DNA of 64,000 nucleotides, taken from NCBI GenBank assembly GCA_016716535.1, contig JADJWD010000002.1, forward strand, positions 558,001 to 622,000, written 5' to 3'. How positions within the stretch are numbered: position 1 is the first letter of the stretch; each line of letters starts with the position of its first letter. The notes below the pieces were generated by a model. It saw only the letters and a list, made by a program, of their open reading frames with translations, ran no database searches and was not told the DNA's origin. The translations under genes were made by a program, and so were the position numbers. Of the stretch, positions 36,170 to 45,449 are shown in pieces. This stretch comes from Betaproteobacteria bacterium (GTDB taxonomy: Bacteria > Pseudomonadota > Gammaproteobacteria > Burkholderiales > Burkholderiaceae_C).

Positions 36170-37141
36170 ATGGCTTTGCCCCGCGTGCTTCAGCAGGTGC
36201 CGTTCCCCGTCATCGGGGCGCCGCTGTTCATCATCAGCAACCCCAAGCTCGTCATCGCGCAGTGCACGGCCGGCATCGTCGGCTCGATGCCGGCGCTGAA
36301 CGCGCGCCCCGCCTCGCAGCTCGACGAGTGGCTGGCCGAGATCACCGAGGGCCTGGCGGCCTGGAACAAGGCGCATCCGGACCGGCCGGCGGCGCCGTTC
36401 GCGATCAACCAGATCGTGCACAAGACCAACGACCGCCTCGAGCACGACATGCAGATGTGCGCGAAGTACAAGGTGCCGATCGTCATCACGAGCCTGGGCG
36501 CGCGCACCGACATCAACGACGCCGTGCACAGCTGGGGCGGCATCGTGATGCACGACGTCATCAACAACACCTTCGCGAAGAAGGCGGTCGAGAAGGGCGC
36601 CGACGGCCTGATCCTCGTCGCCGCCGGCGCCGGCGGACACGCCGGCGTGAAGAGCCCGTTCGCGCTGGTGGCTGAGGTGCGCGAGTGGTTCAAGGGGCCG
36701 ATCGCGCTGTCCGGCGCCATCGCCACCGGCGACGCCGTGCTCGCCGCGCAGGCACTGGGTGCCGACTTCGCCTACATCGGCAGCCCGTTCATCGCCACCG
36801 AGGAGGCGCGCGCCTCCGAAGCCTACAAGCAGTGCATCGTCGACAGCACGAGCGACGACATCGTCTACTCGAGCCTGTTCACCGGCGTGCACGGTAACTA
36901 CCTCAAGCCGAGCATCCGCAACGCCGGCCTGGACCCCGACCACCTGCCCGAAAGCGACCCGAGCAAGATGAACTTCGGCGGTGAGGGTGCCAAGAAGGCC
37001 TGGAAGGACATCTGGGGCTGCGGCCAGGGCATCGGCGCGGTGAAGGCCGTGCAGCCGGCCGCCGAACTGGTGGCGCGGCTGAAGCGCGAGTACGCCGCGG
37101 CGCGGCGGCGCGCGCTCGAAGCCGAGCCGGCGCTGGCCTGA
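36170..37141 (+). CDS. Nitronate monooxygenase family flavoprotein
   Basis: The 323-residue protein has an FMN-binding TIM-barrel with the family start PVIGAPLFIISNPKL, MPALNARP near residue 40, AGAGGHAG near residue 162 and LSGAIATGDAVLAAQALGADFAYIGS near residue 190. The last motif contributes to FMN phosphate binding. Class I enzymes oxidise propionate-3-nitronate and other nitronates, but many relatives act on other flavin-dependent reactions, so the substrate is open. It follows the acyl-CoA dehydrogenase by 67 bp on the same strand and is probably in the same transcription unit. Confidence 0.85.
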   Translation: MALPRVLQQVPFPVIGAPLFIISNPKLVIAQCTAGIVGSMPALNARPASQLDEWLAEITEGLAAWNKAHPDRPAAPFAINQIVHKTNDRLEHDMQMCAKYKVPIVITSLGARTDINDAVHSWGGIVMHDVINNTFAKKAVEKGADGLILVAAGAGGHAGVKSPFALVAEVREWFKGPIALSGAIATGDAVLAAQALGADFAYIGSPFIATEEARASEAYKQCIVDSTSDDIVYSSLFTGVHGNYLKPSIRNAGLDPDHLPESDPSKMNFGGEGAKKAWKDIWGCGQGIGAVKAVQPAAELVARLKREYAAARRRALEAEPALA

Positions 37142-37152
37142 GCGGGGCCGCC

Positions 37153-37380
37153 ATGAAGCGCGTGCCTGTGTCTCGCCGGCTGCTTGCCGCGGGGGCCATT
37201 GTGGTGGCCACACTGGCCGCGGCGGCCTGCACGTCGGTCGGCGTCGGCATCGGCTTTCCGATCGGGCGCATCGGCGGCATCACGATCGGCGGTTCGATCC
37301 CGATCCCGCCGCGCGAGCCGGCGGCTTCGGCGCCGGCGCCGTCTGCGAGCGCACCGGCTTCGGCGCCGGTGAGTCGCTAG
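37153..37380 (+). CDS. Small Gly/Ile- and Pro/Ala-rich lipoprotein
   Basis: The 75-residue protein has a basic N-terminus, a hydrophobic stretch and a lipobox (LAAAAC, Cys26). A short Gly/Ile-rich segment with alternating IG pairs and a Pro/Ala/Ser-rich tail follow. It starts eleven bases after the nitronate monooxygenase stop. No known family was recognised. It should be a membrane-anchored envelope peptide; length and composition are typical of small Burkholderiales lipoproteins of unknown role. Confidence 0.6.
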   Translation: MKRVPVSRRLLAAGAIVVATLAAAACTSVGVGIGFPIGRIGGITIGGSIPIPPREPAASAPAPSASAPASAPVSR

Positions 37381-37429
37381 TTCAGCGTATTAGAAGAGAC
37401 GTTAGGTCTCTGCTACACCGAACCGACGC

Positions 37430-38689
37430 ATGCCACGCACGCTGATCCACAACGCCCGCCTCTTCGAGAGCGACCACGCGCGCTTCGTGCCCGACTGCAC
37501 CGTCGTCATCGAAGGCGAGCGCATCGTCGAGGTGGCGCGCGAGCGGCGCGAGGCACGCGCCGAGGACGGTGCGACGGTCATCGACGCCAAAGGCCTGGCG
37601 CTGCTGCCTGGCCTGATCGACGCCCACGTGCACGTCGTCGCCGCGTCGCACGACCTCGTCGGCCAGACGACGTGGCCGGTGTCGCTCGTCGGCGCCGAGG
37701 CCAGCCGCATCATGCGCGAGATGCTCGAACGCGGCTTCACGACCGTGCGCGACGCCGGCGGCGCCGACGCCGGGCTGCAGGAAGCGCAGCAGCGCGGCCT
37801 GTACGCCGGGCCGCGCCTTTTCGTCTCGGGCTTCCCGATCAGCCAGACCGGCGGCCACGCCGACATGCGACCGCGCGGCGCGCGCGGGCCCGGCTTCTTC
37901 TGCGCCTGTGCCGGCCTTGGCCTCGTCGGCACGATTGCGGACGGCGTCGGCGAAGTGCGCCGCGCCGTGCGCGAGCAGGTGCGCACCGGCGCCAACCAGA
38001 TCAAGATCATGGCTGGCGGCGGCATCGCGAGCCCGAGCGACCCGCTCGAAGGCACGCAGTTCTCGATCGACGAGTTGCGCGCCGCCGTCGAGGAGGCTGA
38101 GGCCGCGAACCTCTACGCGCTGGCGCACGCCTATTCGCCACGCGCCGTGACGCGCGCCGTCGAGGCCGGCGTGCGCAGCATCGAGCACGGCAACCTGATC
38201 GACGCGGCCACCGCGCGCGTGATGAAGCGCGAGGGCGCCTTCCTCGTGCCGACGCTGTCCACCTACGCGGCGCTGGCCGACGAGGGCGAGCGCCTGGGCT
38301 GGAGCCGGGCGATGCTGGACAAGCTCGAGCAGGTCAAGGGCCGCGGCCTCGAAGCGGTGCAGATCGCGCGCGCCGAAGGTGTGCCGGTCGTCTTCGGCAC
38401 CGACCTGCTCGGCCACATGCACGGCCGCCAGAGCGGCGAGTTCACGATCCGCCGGCAGGTGCAGCCGCCACTCGAAGTGCTGCAAGGCGCCACATGGACC
38501 GCGGCGCAGCTGATGCGCCAGGAGGCGCACCTCGGCCGCATCGCGGCGGGGGCGTTTGCCGACCTGCTCCTGGTGGCCGGCGACCTCGAGCGCGACCTCG
38601 CGCCGCTGGCCCGGCCCGAGGAGGGCGTGCGGCTGGTGATGCAGGGCGGGCGGGTGGTGGCCGACCGGCGCTCAGCCGGGCAGGCGTAG
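37430..38689 (+). CDS. Metal-dependent amidohydrolase (imidazolonepropionase/prolidase-like)
   Basis: The 419-residue protein has the amidohydrolase-superfamily metal site: DAHVHV (H-x-H near residue 65), a probable bridging Lys in IKIMAGGG near residue 192, His in LAHAYS near residue 228 and SIEHGN near 248, and Asp in FGTDLLGH near residue 323. It belongs to the branch often annotated as Xaa-Pro dipeptidase or imidazolonepropionase-like, which hydrolyses a range of cyclic amides and N-acyl or dipeptide substrates in the cytoplasm. The substrate cannot be assigned. Its last 18 bp overlap the convergent small gene at 38672-38914. Confidence 0.85.
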   Translation: MPRTLIHNARLFESDHARFVPDCTVVIEGERIVEVARERREARAEDGATVIDAKGLALLPGLIDAHVHVVAASHDLVGQTTWPVSLVGAEASRIMREMLERGFTTVRDAGGADAGLQEAQQRGLYAGPRLFVSGFPISQTGGHADMRPRGARGPGFFCACAGLGLVGTIADGVGEVRRAVREQVRTGANQIKIMAGGGIASPSDPLEGTQFSIDELRAAVEEAEAANLYALAHAYSPRAVTRAVEAGVRSIEHGNLIDAATARVMKREGAFLVPTLSTYAALADEGERLGWSRAMLDKLEQVKGRGLEAVQIARAEGVPVVFGTDLLGHMHGRQSGEFTIRRQVQPPLEVLQGATWTAAQLMRQEAHLGRIAAGAFADLLLVAGDLERDLAPLARPEEGVRLVMQGGRVVADRRSAGQA

Positions 38690-38914
38690 CAGGCGGCGGC
38701 CGCGGCCGGGTGCCAGGTCGCAGGCCAGGCGCTGTTCGCGCCCGTCGCTGAAGACGCTGAGCACGTAGCGCCCGGCCACCGGCACTTCGATCGACACGCA
38801 GCCCTCGGCGTCGGCGACGAGGCCCAGATCGGGCATCGCCACCGGCGCGTCGGCGACCGCGACCAACGCGTCGGCGGCCGGCGCCCCGTCGGCGCGCAGC
38901 AGTTGCACTTCCAT
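38672..38914 (-). CDS. Small beta-sandwich-like protein downstream of the protease
   Basis: The open frame encodes 80 residues with alternating hydrophobic positions and the pattern typical of carboxypeptidase-regulatory/Ig-like sandwiches: D-G-x-P near the start, VADAEGCVSIEVP, then GRYVLSVFSDG. It begins 35 bp after the protease stop on the same strand. No signal peptide is visible. It could be an accessory partner of the protease; no named family was recognised. The ribosome-binding site is weak, so the gene is plausible rather than certain. Confidence 0.45.
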   Translation of the reverse strand: MEVQLLRADGAPAADALVAVADAPVAMPDLGLVADAEGCVSIEVPVAGRYVLSVFSDGREQRLACDLAPGRGRRLLRLPG

Positions 38915-38949
38915 GACCGCGCCGCCTGCGGGCTTTCGAGCGGCGACCC

Positions 38950-39856
<907 letters not shown>

Positions 39857-40042
39857 GCTTCGTTCTCCCAGTGCGTGCCTTGCGGCAGGTGAACCCCGCG
39901 CAGGCCGCCAGGGTGGCGGCGCGCGCAGACCCGGCTGCGCCCGCAGCCGGGGCGGCATGATCGAAGCGGCCCGCAGCGGCGAGCCATCCCTAACGGCACG
40001 GCTGCACGGCCGGATCTCATCCCGCCGGAGGAAGGAAAGCGA

Positions 40043-40066
40043 AACGGGGCCGCTTGGGGCCCCGTT
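40043..40066. terminator. Perfect 9-bp hairpin after the peptide-binding-protein gene
   Basis: AACGGGGCC and GGCCCCGTT form a perfect stem with a 6-base loop. The hairpin lies 62 bp beyond the stop of the minus-strand binding-protein gene and upstream of the protease start. On the minus strand it is followed by TTTC-like pyrimidines, not a clean U-run, so termination would be partial. It probably separates the two genes. Confidence 0.55.
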
Positions 40067-40128
40067 CTCCTGCTGCCTGCGCGCCCGGGCGCGCGGCCCG
40101 CAGGCAGCGCCCCGTTCGCGGGTCGCTG

Positions 40129-41715
40129 TCAGCGCACGCTCGTGAACCGCGCCTCCGGCCGGTCGTCCGAGCGGTGCACCGTCGTCACGCCGCTCTTCAT
40201 CACCCACGGGCGGATCTGGTGGTGCAGCGGGATCGCCAGCACCTCGTCGCGCGTGCGCACGAGCGCCTTCCTGATCAGCTCGTTGCGCTTGGCGACGTCG
40301 ACTTCGGACTTCATCGCGTCGACCGCGGCATCGACCTCCTTGTCGCTGATCTTGCTGAAGTTGAAGTTGCCGTCGGCGCCGCTGGTGCGCGTGCGGATCA
40401 GCGACTGCAGCGAGTACTGCGCGTCGTAGGTGGCCACGCCCCAGCCGAGCAGGTAGACCGAGCTGTCGAAGTTCTGCACCTTCTGGATGAAGGTGGCCAT
40501 GTTCTCGGCGACCAGGTTCGCCTTGACGCCGACGCGCGCCCACATCGAGACGACGGCCTGGCAGATCTTCTCGTCGTTGACGTAGCGGTTGTTCGGGCAG
40601 TTCAGGCGCGTCTCGAAGCCGTTGGGGTAGCCGGCGTCGGCGAGCAGCTTCTTGGCCCCGGCCACGTCGGCCTTGGTCGGCGCGTCGAGCTCCTTGGTCC
40701 AGCCGTTGACACCCGGGGCCACCATCAGGCCGGCCGGCACCGACATGCCGCGCATGATGCTCTTCTTGATCGCTTCGCGGTCGATGGCCATCGACAGCGC
40801 CTGGCGCACGCGCTTGTCGGCGAACGGGTTCTTGCCCTTGACGTTGCTGTACTTCAGCTCCGCGCTGCCCATGTCAGGCGCGAGGTAGATCGTGCGCACC
40901 TCGGGGCCGTTGACGACCTTCAGCCGCTTGTCGGCGGCGAGCCGGTCGAGGTCCTGCACCGGCACGTCGGTGAGCATGTCGACGTCACCGGCCAGGAGCG
41001 CCGCGACGCGCGTGGCGTCGGACTTGATCGGTGAGTAGACGACCTGCGTGACGTTGCCGGTGGGCTTGTCCCACCAGCCGTCGTGGCGCGCCATCATGAT
41101 GCGCTGCTCGGGCTGCCAGCTGAGGATGCGGTAGGCGCCCGTGCCCATCACGTTGCGGCTGGCGAAGTTCTCTTCCTTCGCCTTGTAGTCCTGCACCTTG
41201 GCGGTGTTGTTCTTCTCGCTCCACACCTTGCTCATGATGCGGAAGTCGACGATGTTGCGCAGGAGCAGCGGGTTCGGCGCGGCCATGATGAAGTCGACGG
41301 TGTGGTCGTCGATCTTCTTGATCTCGCTGATGCCGGTGACGTAGATGCCCATCGTGCCCTGCGGCTGCCTGATGCGGCCGAAGGAGAAGATCACGTCGTC
41401 GGCGGTGAACGGCGTGCCGTCGTGGAACTTGACGCCCTTTCGCAATTCGAAGCGCACCTGCGTCGGGCTCGTGAAGGTCCACTTCGTCGCCAGCGCCGGC
41501 TCGATCTGGTACGTGGCGCTGTAGCGCGTCAGCCCCTCGTAGGCGTGCATCAGGATGGCGTTGGTCGTCGCATGGTTCTGCGAATGCGGGTCCAGCGTCA
41601 GGATGTCGTTCTGCGCCGCCCAGCGCAGCGTCTGGGCGGTGGCGGGTGCGGCGGCCAGGGCGCCTGCCAGCACCGCGGTGGCGGCCAGCGCGCCCGCCCA
41701 TTTCTTCAGGCTCAT
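40129..41715 (-). CDS. Peptide/oligopeptide-type ABC transporter binding protein
   Basis: The 528-residue protein has a signal peptide cleaved after ATA (about residue 27) and the large SBP-family-5 fold typical of DppA/OppA proteins. The mature N-terminus LRWAAQNDILTLDPHSQNHATTN, the FELRKGVKFHDGTPFTADDV segment near residue 90 and the VRQALSMAIDREAI segment near residue 310 are characteristic. It binds peptides or similar solutes in the periplasm, but no permease or ATPase genes are adjacent, so it relies on a transporter encoded elsewhere. GAGGAG lies before the ATG. Confidence 0.9.
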   Translation of the reverse strand: MSLKKWAGALAATAVLAGALAAAPATAQTLRWAAQNDILTLDPHSQNHATTNAILMHAYEGLTRYSATYQIEPALATKWTFTSPTQVRFELRKGVKFHDGTPFTADDVIFSFGRIRQPQGTMGIYVTGISEIKKIDDHTVDFIMAAPNPLLLRNIVDFRIMSKVWSEKNNTAKVQDYKAKEENFASRNVMGTGAYRILSWQPEQRIMMARHDGWWDKPTGNVTQVVYSPIKSDATRVAALLAGDVDMLTDVPVQDLDRLAADKRLKVVNGPEVRTIYLAPDMGSAELKYSNVKGKNPFADKRVRQALSMAIDREAIKKSIMRGMSVPAGLMVAPGVNGWTKELDAPTKADVAGAKKLLADAGYPNGFETRLNCPNNRYVNDEKICQAVVSMWARVGVKANLVAENMATFIQKVQNFDSSVYLLGWGVATYDAQYSLQSLIRTRTSGADGNFNFSKISDKEVDAAVDAMKSEVDVAKRNELIRKALVRTRDEVLAIPLHHQIRPWVMKSGVTTVHRSDDRPEARFTSVR

Positions 41716-41850
41716 GGAGCTCTCCTCGGAGAAAACGAAGCCCCGGATCGTAGTGGCTCGCCGGCCCCGGCCGCAGGCGGGGTTACTCCGATGCCGCAAC
41801 GGCGCGACGCCGCCGCGGCTTGCGCGCCGGCAAGCGCGTGGAGGCGCTCG

Positions 41851-41883
41851 GCGTTGCCGCTGGGCGTTGCCGCTGGGCGTTGC
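41851..41883. repeat. 13-bp tandem repeat, two and a half copies
   Basis: GCGTTGCCGCTGG is repeated head to tail at 41851-41863 and 41864-41876, with a partial third copy after it. It lies in the 169-bp gap between the binding-protein gene and the Cys-rich gene. No function is evident; replication slippage explains it. Confidence 0.7.
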
Positions 41884-41884
41884 G

Positions 41885-42229
41885 TCAGCCCGCTTCGAGG
41901 TCCGCGTCGCAAGCGACGCCAGCGGCGATCCACCGCCGCACGAGGCGCGGCGCCCAGGCGCGCGGCAGCCACGGCAGCCAGCGCGCGGGCTCGGCGAGCG
42001 CGCCGCAGCGGTAGCGCCGTTCTTCGCCGGACCAGGCGAGCGCGACGCAGGCGCCGCACCGCCGGCGCGACAACCACATGCCCAGCGGGCACGGCTCGAG
42101 CGCGCAGCACACGCCGCAGCCGTTGCAGGCCAGCCCCGTTGGCGGCTTGGCCGGTGCGCGGGCGTGCAGGTGCACGGTGTGCACGCCGGGCGGCATGAAA
42201 GGCGTGAGCTGTGGCGTGCGCTGTGGCAT
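41885..42229 (-). CDS. Small Cys-rich protein, YkgJ-like cysteine cluster
   Basis: The 114-residue protein carries eight cysteines, seven of them in the first 60 residues (CNGCGVCC, a following C-P, then CGAC and later C-G). The spacing suggests an iron-sulfur or zinc site similar to YkgJ-type cysteine-cluster proteins. The C-terminal half is Trp/Arg-rich and ends with one more Cys. It starts at ATG 42229, which is divergent from the sucA leader. No transmembrane segment or signal peptide is seen. The metal and function are unknown. Confidence 0.65.
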   Translation of the reverse strand: MPQRTPQLTPFMPPGVHTVHLHARAPAKPPTGLACNGCGVCCALEPCPLGMWLSRRRCGACVALAWSGEERRYRCGALAEPARWLPWLPRAWAPRLVRRWIAAGVACDADLEAG

Positions 42230-42439
42230 GGGCCCGACAGCATCGGCGCCGGCGCACGCGGCTTGTCAGCGAAACAGAAGGGTTCCAGGCGCCTAATTCG
42301 CCCCGATGTGACGAGGGTGTGGCACGGGTGCCGGTGTTAGAGTGCCGGCCCGAAGCGAAGCTGTTCCAGCCGTCCCTTCCCGTCCCCTTGACGATCCGCT
42401 GCTCTGCCCCTTTTCTGCCGGGGCCGCACGGCGGGCCGC
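42230..42439. other. Promoter-side part of the sucA upstream region
   Basis: Together with the leader element listed next, this forms a 314-bp gap between the Cys-rich gene and sucA. The open frame of sucA runs through it without a stop, but the sequence lacks coding character and the family start is at 42544. A TTGACG box at 42388 and a TAGAGT box at 42338 are visible but not correctly paired, so the promoter cannot be fixed. Confidence 0.4.
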
Positions 42440-42543
42440 AAGGCGGATCGCTACTCCGCCAGCCCGGTGAAGCCGGGGAACGCGGAAGGTTCCATGCAAC
42501 CCATCCATGCGCCCTGGAAACCGGGGCGAAAGGTGAGCGAAAG
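42440..42543 (+). ncRNA. Structured sucA leader, likely sucA RNA motif
   Basis: The 104 bases directly before sucA can fold into successive hairpins: GGCGGA/TCCGCC (42442-42460), CCCGG/CCGGG (42463-42477) and a long-range GGTTCCA/TGGAAACC pairing (42488-42522) that encloses an AT-richer loop. Purine-rich GGTGAGCGAAAG follows, right at the ribosome-binding site. A conserved cis-regulatory RNA, the sucA motif, is known upstream of sucA in Burkholderiales and overlaps the Shine-Dalgarno. Position and fold fit it, but I cannot compare with the consensus here. Confidence 0.6.
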
Positions 42544-45402
42544 ATGATGCAGCAGTCCAGGTCGAACTCGTACCTGTTCGGGGGCAATGCGCCCTACGTC
42601 GAAGAGTTGTACGAGGCCTACCTCGACAACCCCGGCAGCGTGCCCGACAACTGGCGCGCGTACTTCGACAACCTGCAGCACGTGCCCGCGGTCGACGGCA
42701 GCGAGGCGCGCGACGTGGCGCACGCGCCGGTCGTCGAAAGCTTTGCGCAGCGTGCCAAGGCCAACGCCTTCGCGCTGAAGGCCAGCGAGGCCGACCTCGC
42801 GGTGGCGCGCAAGCAGGTGCACGTGCAGTCGCTGATCGCGGCCTACCGCTTCCTCGGCAGCCGCTGGGCCGACCTCGATCCGCTCAAGCGCACCGAGCGG
42901 CCCCGCATCCCCGAACTCGAGCCGGCGTTCTACGACCTGACCGAGTCGGACATGGACATCACGTTCTCGGCCACGAACACGTACTTCACGAAGGCCGAGA
43001 ACATGACGCTGCGGGAGATCCTGCAGGCGTTGCGCGAGACGTACTGCGGCACCGTCGGCGCCGAGTTCATGCACTGCACCGACCCGGCCGAGAAGCGCTG
43101 GTGGCAGGAGCGGCTGGAGTCGATCCGCAGCAAGCCCACCTACTCGGCCGAGCAGAAGAAGCACATCCTCGACCGCCTGACGGCCGCCGAGGGCCTGGAG
43201 CGCTTCCTGCACACCAAGTACGTCGGCCAGAAGCGCTTCAGCCTCGAAGGCGGCGAGAGCTTCATCGCCAGCATGGACGAGGTCGTGCAGCGCGCCGGCA
43301 CGCACGGCGTGCAGGAGATCGTCATCGGCATGGCGCACCGCGGGCGGCTGAACGTGCTCGTCAACACGCTGGGCAAGATGCCCAAGGACCTGTTCGCCGA
43401 GTTCGAGCACACCGCGCCCGAGGCGCTGCCGGCCGGCGACGTGAAGTACCACCAGGGCTTCAGCAGCGACATCACCACGCCCGGCGGCCCGGTGCACCTG
43501 AGCCTGGCGTTCAACCCGAGCCACCTCGAGATCGTCAACCCGGTCGTCGAGGGCAGCGTGAAGGCGCGCATGGAGCGCCGCGGCGACAAGAGCGGCGCGC
43601 AGGTGCTGCCGGTGCTGGTGCACGGCGACGCCGCCTTCGCCGGCCAGGGCGTCGTGATGGAGACGCTGGCGCTGGCGCAGACGCGCGGCTACTCCACCGG
43701 CGGCACGGTGCACCTGGTCGTCAACAACCAGATCGGCTTCACGACGAGCGACCCGCGCGACAGCCGCAGCACGCTGTACTGCTCGGACGTCGTCAAGATG
43801 ATCGAGGCGCCGGTGCTGCACGTGAACGGCGACGACCCCGAGGCGGTGGTGCTGTGCACGCAGCTGGCGATGGACTACCGCCAGCAGTTCAAGAAGGATG
43901 TCGTCGTCGACATCATCTGCTTCCGCAAGCTCGGCCACAACGAGCAGGACACGCCGGCGCTGACGCAGCCGCTGATGTACAAGAAGATCGGCCAGCATCC
44001 GGGCACGCGCAAGCTGTACGGCGACAAGCTGGCCGCGCAAGGCGTACTGCCCGCCGACGGCCCTGACCAGATGGTCAAGGACTTCCGCGCCGCGATGGAC
44101 GCCGGCAAGCACACCGCCGACCCGGTGCTGACCAACTTCAAGAGCAAGTACGCGGTCGACTGGTCACCGTTCCTCGGCAAGAAATGGACCGACAGCGCCG
44201 ACACCGCGCTGCCGCTGGCCGAGATCCAGCGCCTGGCCGAGCGCGTGACGACGATCCCCGCCACCTTCAAGGCGCACCCGCTGGTCGAGAAGGTCTACGC
44301 CGACCGCGCCGCGATGGGCCGCGGCGAGATCAACGTCGACTGGGGCATGGGCGAGACGCTCGCCTACGCGTCGCTGGTGGCCAGCGGCTACGCGGTGCGC
44401 CTGTCAGGCGAGGACTGCGGGCGGGGCACCTTCACGCACCGGCACGCGGTGCTGCACGACCAGAAGCGCGAGAAGTGGGACGAGGGCGTCTACACGCCGC
44501 TGCGCCACGTGGCCGAAGGGCAGGCGCCGTTCGTCGTCATCGACTCGATCCTCTCCGAAGAGGCGGTGCTCGGCTTCGAGTACGGCTACGCGAGCGCCGA
44601 GCCGAACACCCTCGTCATCTGGGAGGCGCAGTTCGGCGACTTCGTCAACGGCGCGCAGGTCGTCATCGACCAGTTCATCGCCTCGGGCGAGGTGAAGTGG
44701 GGCCGCGTCAACGGCCTGACGCTGATGCTGCCGCACGGCTACGAGGGGCAGGGCCCCGAGCACAGCTCGGCGCGCCTGGAGCGCTTCATGCAGCTGGCCG
44801 CCGACAACAACATGCAGATCGTGCAGCCCACCAGCGCCAGCCAGATCTTCCACCTGCTGCGCCGGCAGATGGTGCGCCAGTTCAGGAAGCCGCTGATCAT
44901 CTTCACGCCCAAGAGCCTGCTGCGCGCCAAGGACGCGACCTCGCCGCTGACCGAGTTCACCAAGGGCGAGTTCAAGACCGTCATCGGCCCGCAGCGCAAG
45001 GAGATCGAAGGCGAACAGGTCAAGCGCATCATCGCCTGCTCGGGCAAGGTCGCCTACGACCTGATCAGGAAGCGCGACGAGAAGAAGGCCTGGGACGTGG
45101 CCGTCGTGCGCGTCGAGCAGGTCTATCCGTTCCCGCACAAGGCGTTTGCCGCCGAGATGAAGCGCTTCCCGAACGCCACCGAGGTCGTGTGGTGCCAGGA
45201 CGAGCCGCAGAACCAGGGCGCGTGGTTCTTCATCCAGCACCAGATCCACGAGAACATGGCCGAGGGCCAGAAGCTCGGCTATGCCGGCCGGCCTGCGTCG
45301 GCATCACCGGCGGTCGGCTACTCGCATCTGCACGTCGAGCAGCAGAAGGCGCTGCTCGAACAGGCGTTCGGCAAGCTCAAGGGCTTCGTGCTGACGAAGT
45401 GA
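42544..45402 (+). CDS. sucA: 2-oxoglutarate dehydrogenase E1 component
   Basis: The 952-residue thiamine-diphosphate enzyme decarboxylates 2-oxoglutarate and transfers the succinyl group to the lipoyl domain of E2 in the TCA cycle. The N-terminal helical segment SYLFGGNAPYVEELYEAYL binds E2. The TPP-binding region includes GMAHRGRLNVLVNTLGK and GDAAFAGQGVVMETL with NNQIGFTT, and the C-terminal transketolase-like domain has FGYASAEPNTLVIWEAQFGDF. ATG 42544 or the next codon (42547) follows purine-rich sequence; the frame is open further upstream, but that part is leader. It heads the sucA-odhB-lpdA operon. Confidence 0.97.
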   Translation: MMQQSRSNSYLFGGNAPYVEELYEAYLDNPGSVPDNWRAYFDNLQHVPAVDGSEARDVAHAPVVESFAQRAKANAFALKASEADLAVARKQVHVQSLIAAYRFLGSRWADLDPLKRTERPRIPELEPAFYDLTESDMDITFSATNTYFTKAENMTLREILQALRETYCGTVGAEFMHCTDPAEKRWWQERLESIRSKPTYSAEQKKHILDRLTAAEGLERFLHTKYVGQKRFSLEGGESFIASMDEVVQRAGTHGVQEIVIGMAHRGRLNVLVNTLGKMPKDLFAEFEHTAPEALPAGDVKYHQGFSSDITTPGGPVHLSLAFNPSHLEIVNPVVEGSVKARMERRGDKSGAQVLPVLVHGDAAFAGQGVVMETLALAQTRGYSTGGTVHLVVNNQIGFTTSDPRDSRSTLYCSDVVKMIEAPVLHVNGDDPEAVVLCTQLAMDYRQQFKKDVVVDIICFRKLGHNEQDTPALTQPLMYKKIGQHPGTRKLYGDKLAAQGVLPADGPDQMVKDFRAAMDAGKHTADPVLTNFKSKYAVDWSPFLGKKWTDSADTALPLAEIQRLAERVTTIPATFKAHPLVEKVYADRAAMGRGEINVDWGMGETLAYASLVASGYAVRLSGEDCGRGTFTHRHAVLHDQKREKWDEGVYTPLRHVAEGQAPFVVIDSILSEEAVLGFEYGYASAEPNTLVIWEAQFGDFVNGAQVVIDQFIASGEVKWGRVNGLTLMLPHGYEGQGPEHSSARLERFMQLAADNNMQIVQPTSASQIFHLLRRQMVRQFRKPLIIFTPKSLLRAKDATSPLTEFTKGEFKTVIGPQRKEIEGEQVKRIIACSGKVAYDLIRKRDEKKAWDVAVVRVEQVYPFPHKAFAAEMKRFPNATEVVWCQDEPQNQGAWFFIQHQIHENMAEGQKLGYAGRPASASPAVGYSHLHVEQQKALLEQAFGKLKGFVLTK

Positions 45403-45449
45403 AGCCGCACCAGTGAAGCCGTACCAGCCGCAATAGAGACACGCACATC

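Noticed and set aside
42211..42543. N-terminal extension of sucA in the open frame
   Set aside because: The extra about 110 residues have no similarity to E1 proteins. The region folds as a leader RNA and the family start is at 42544.
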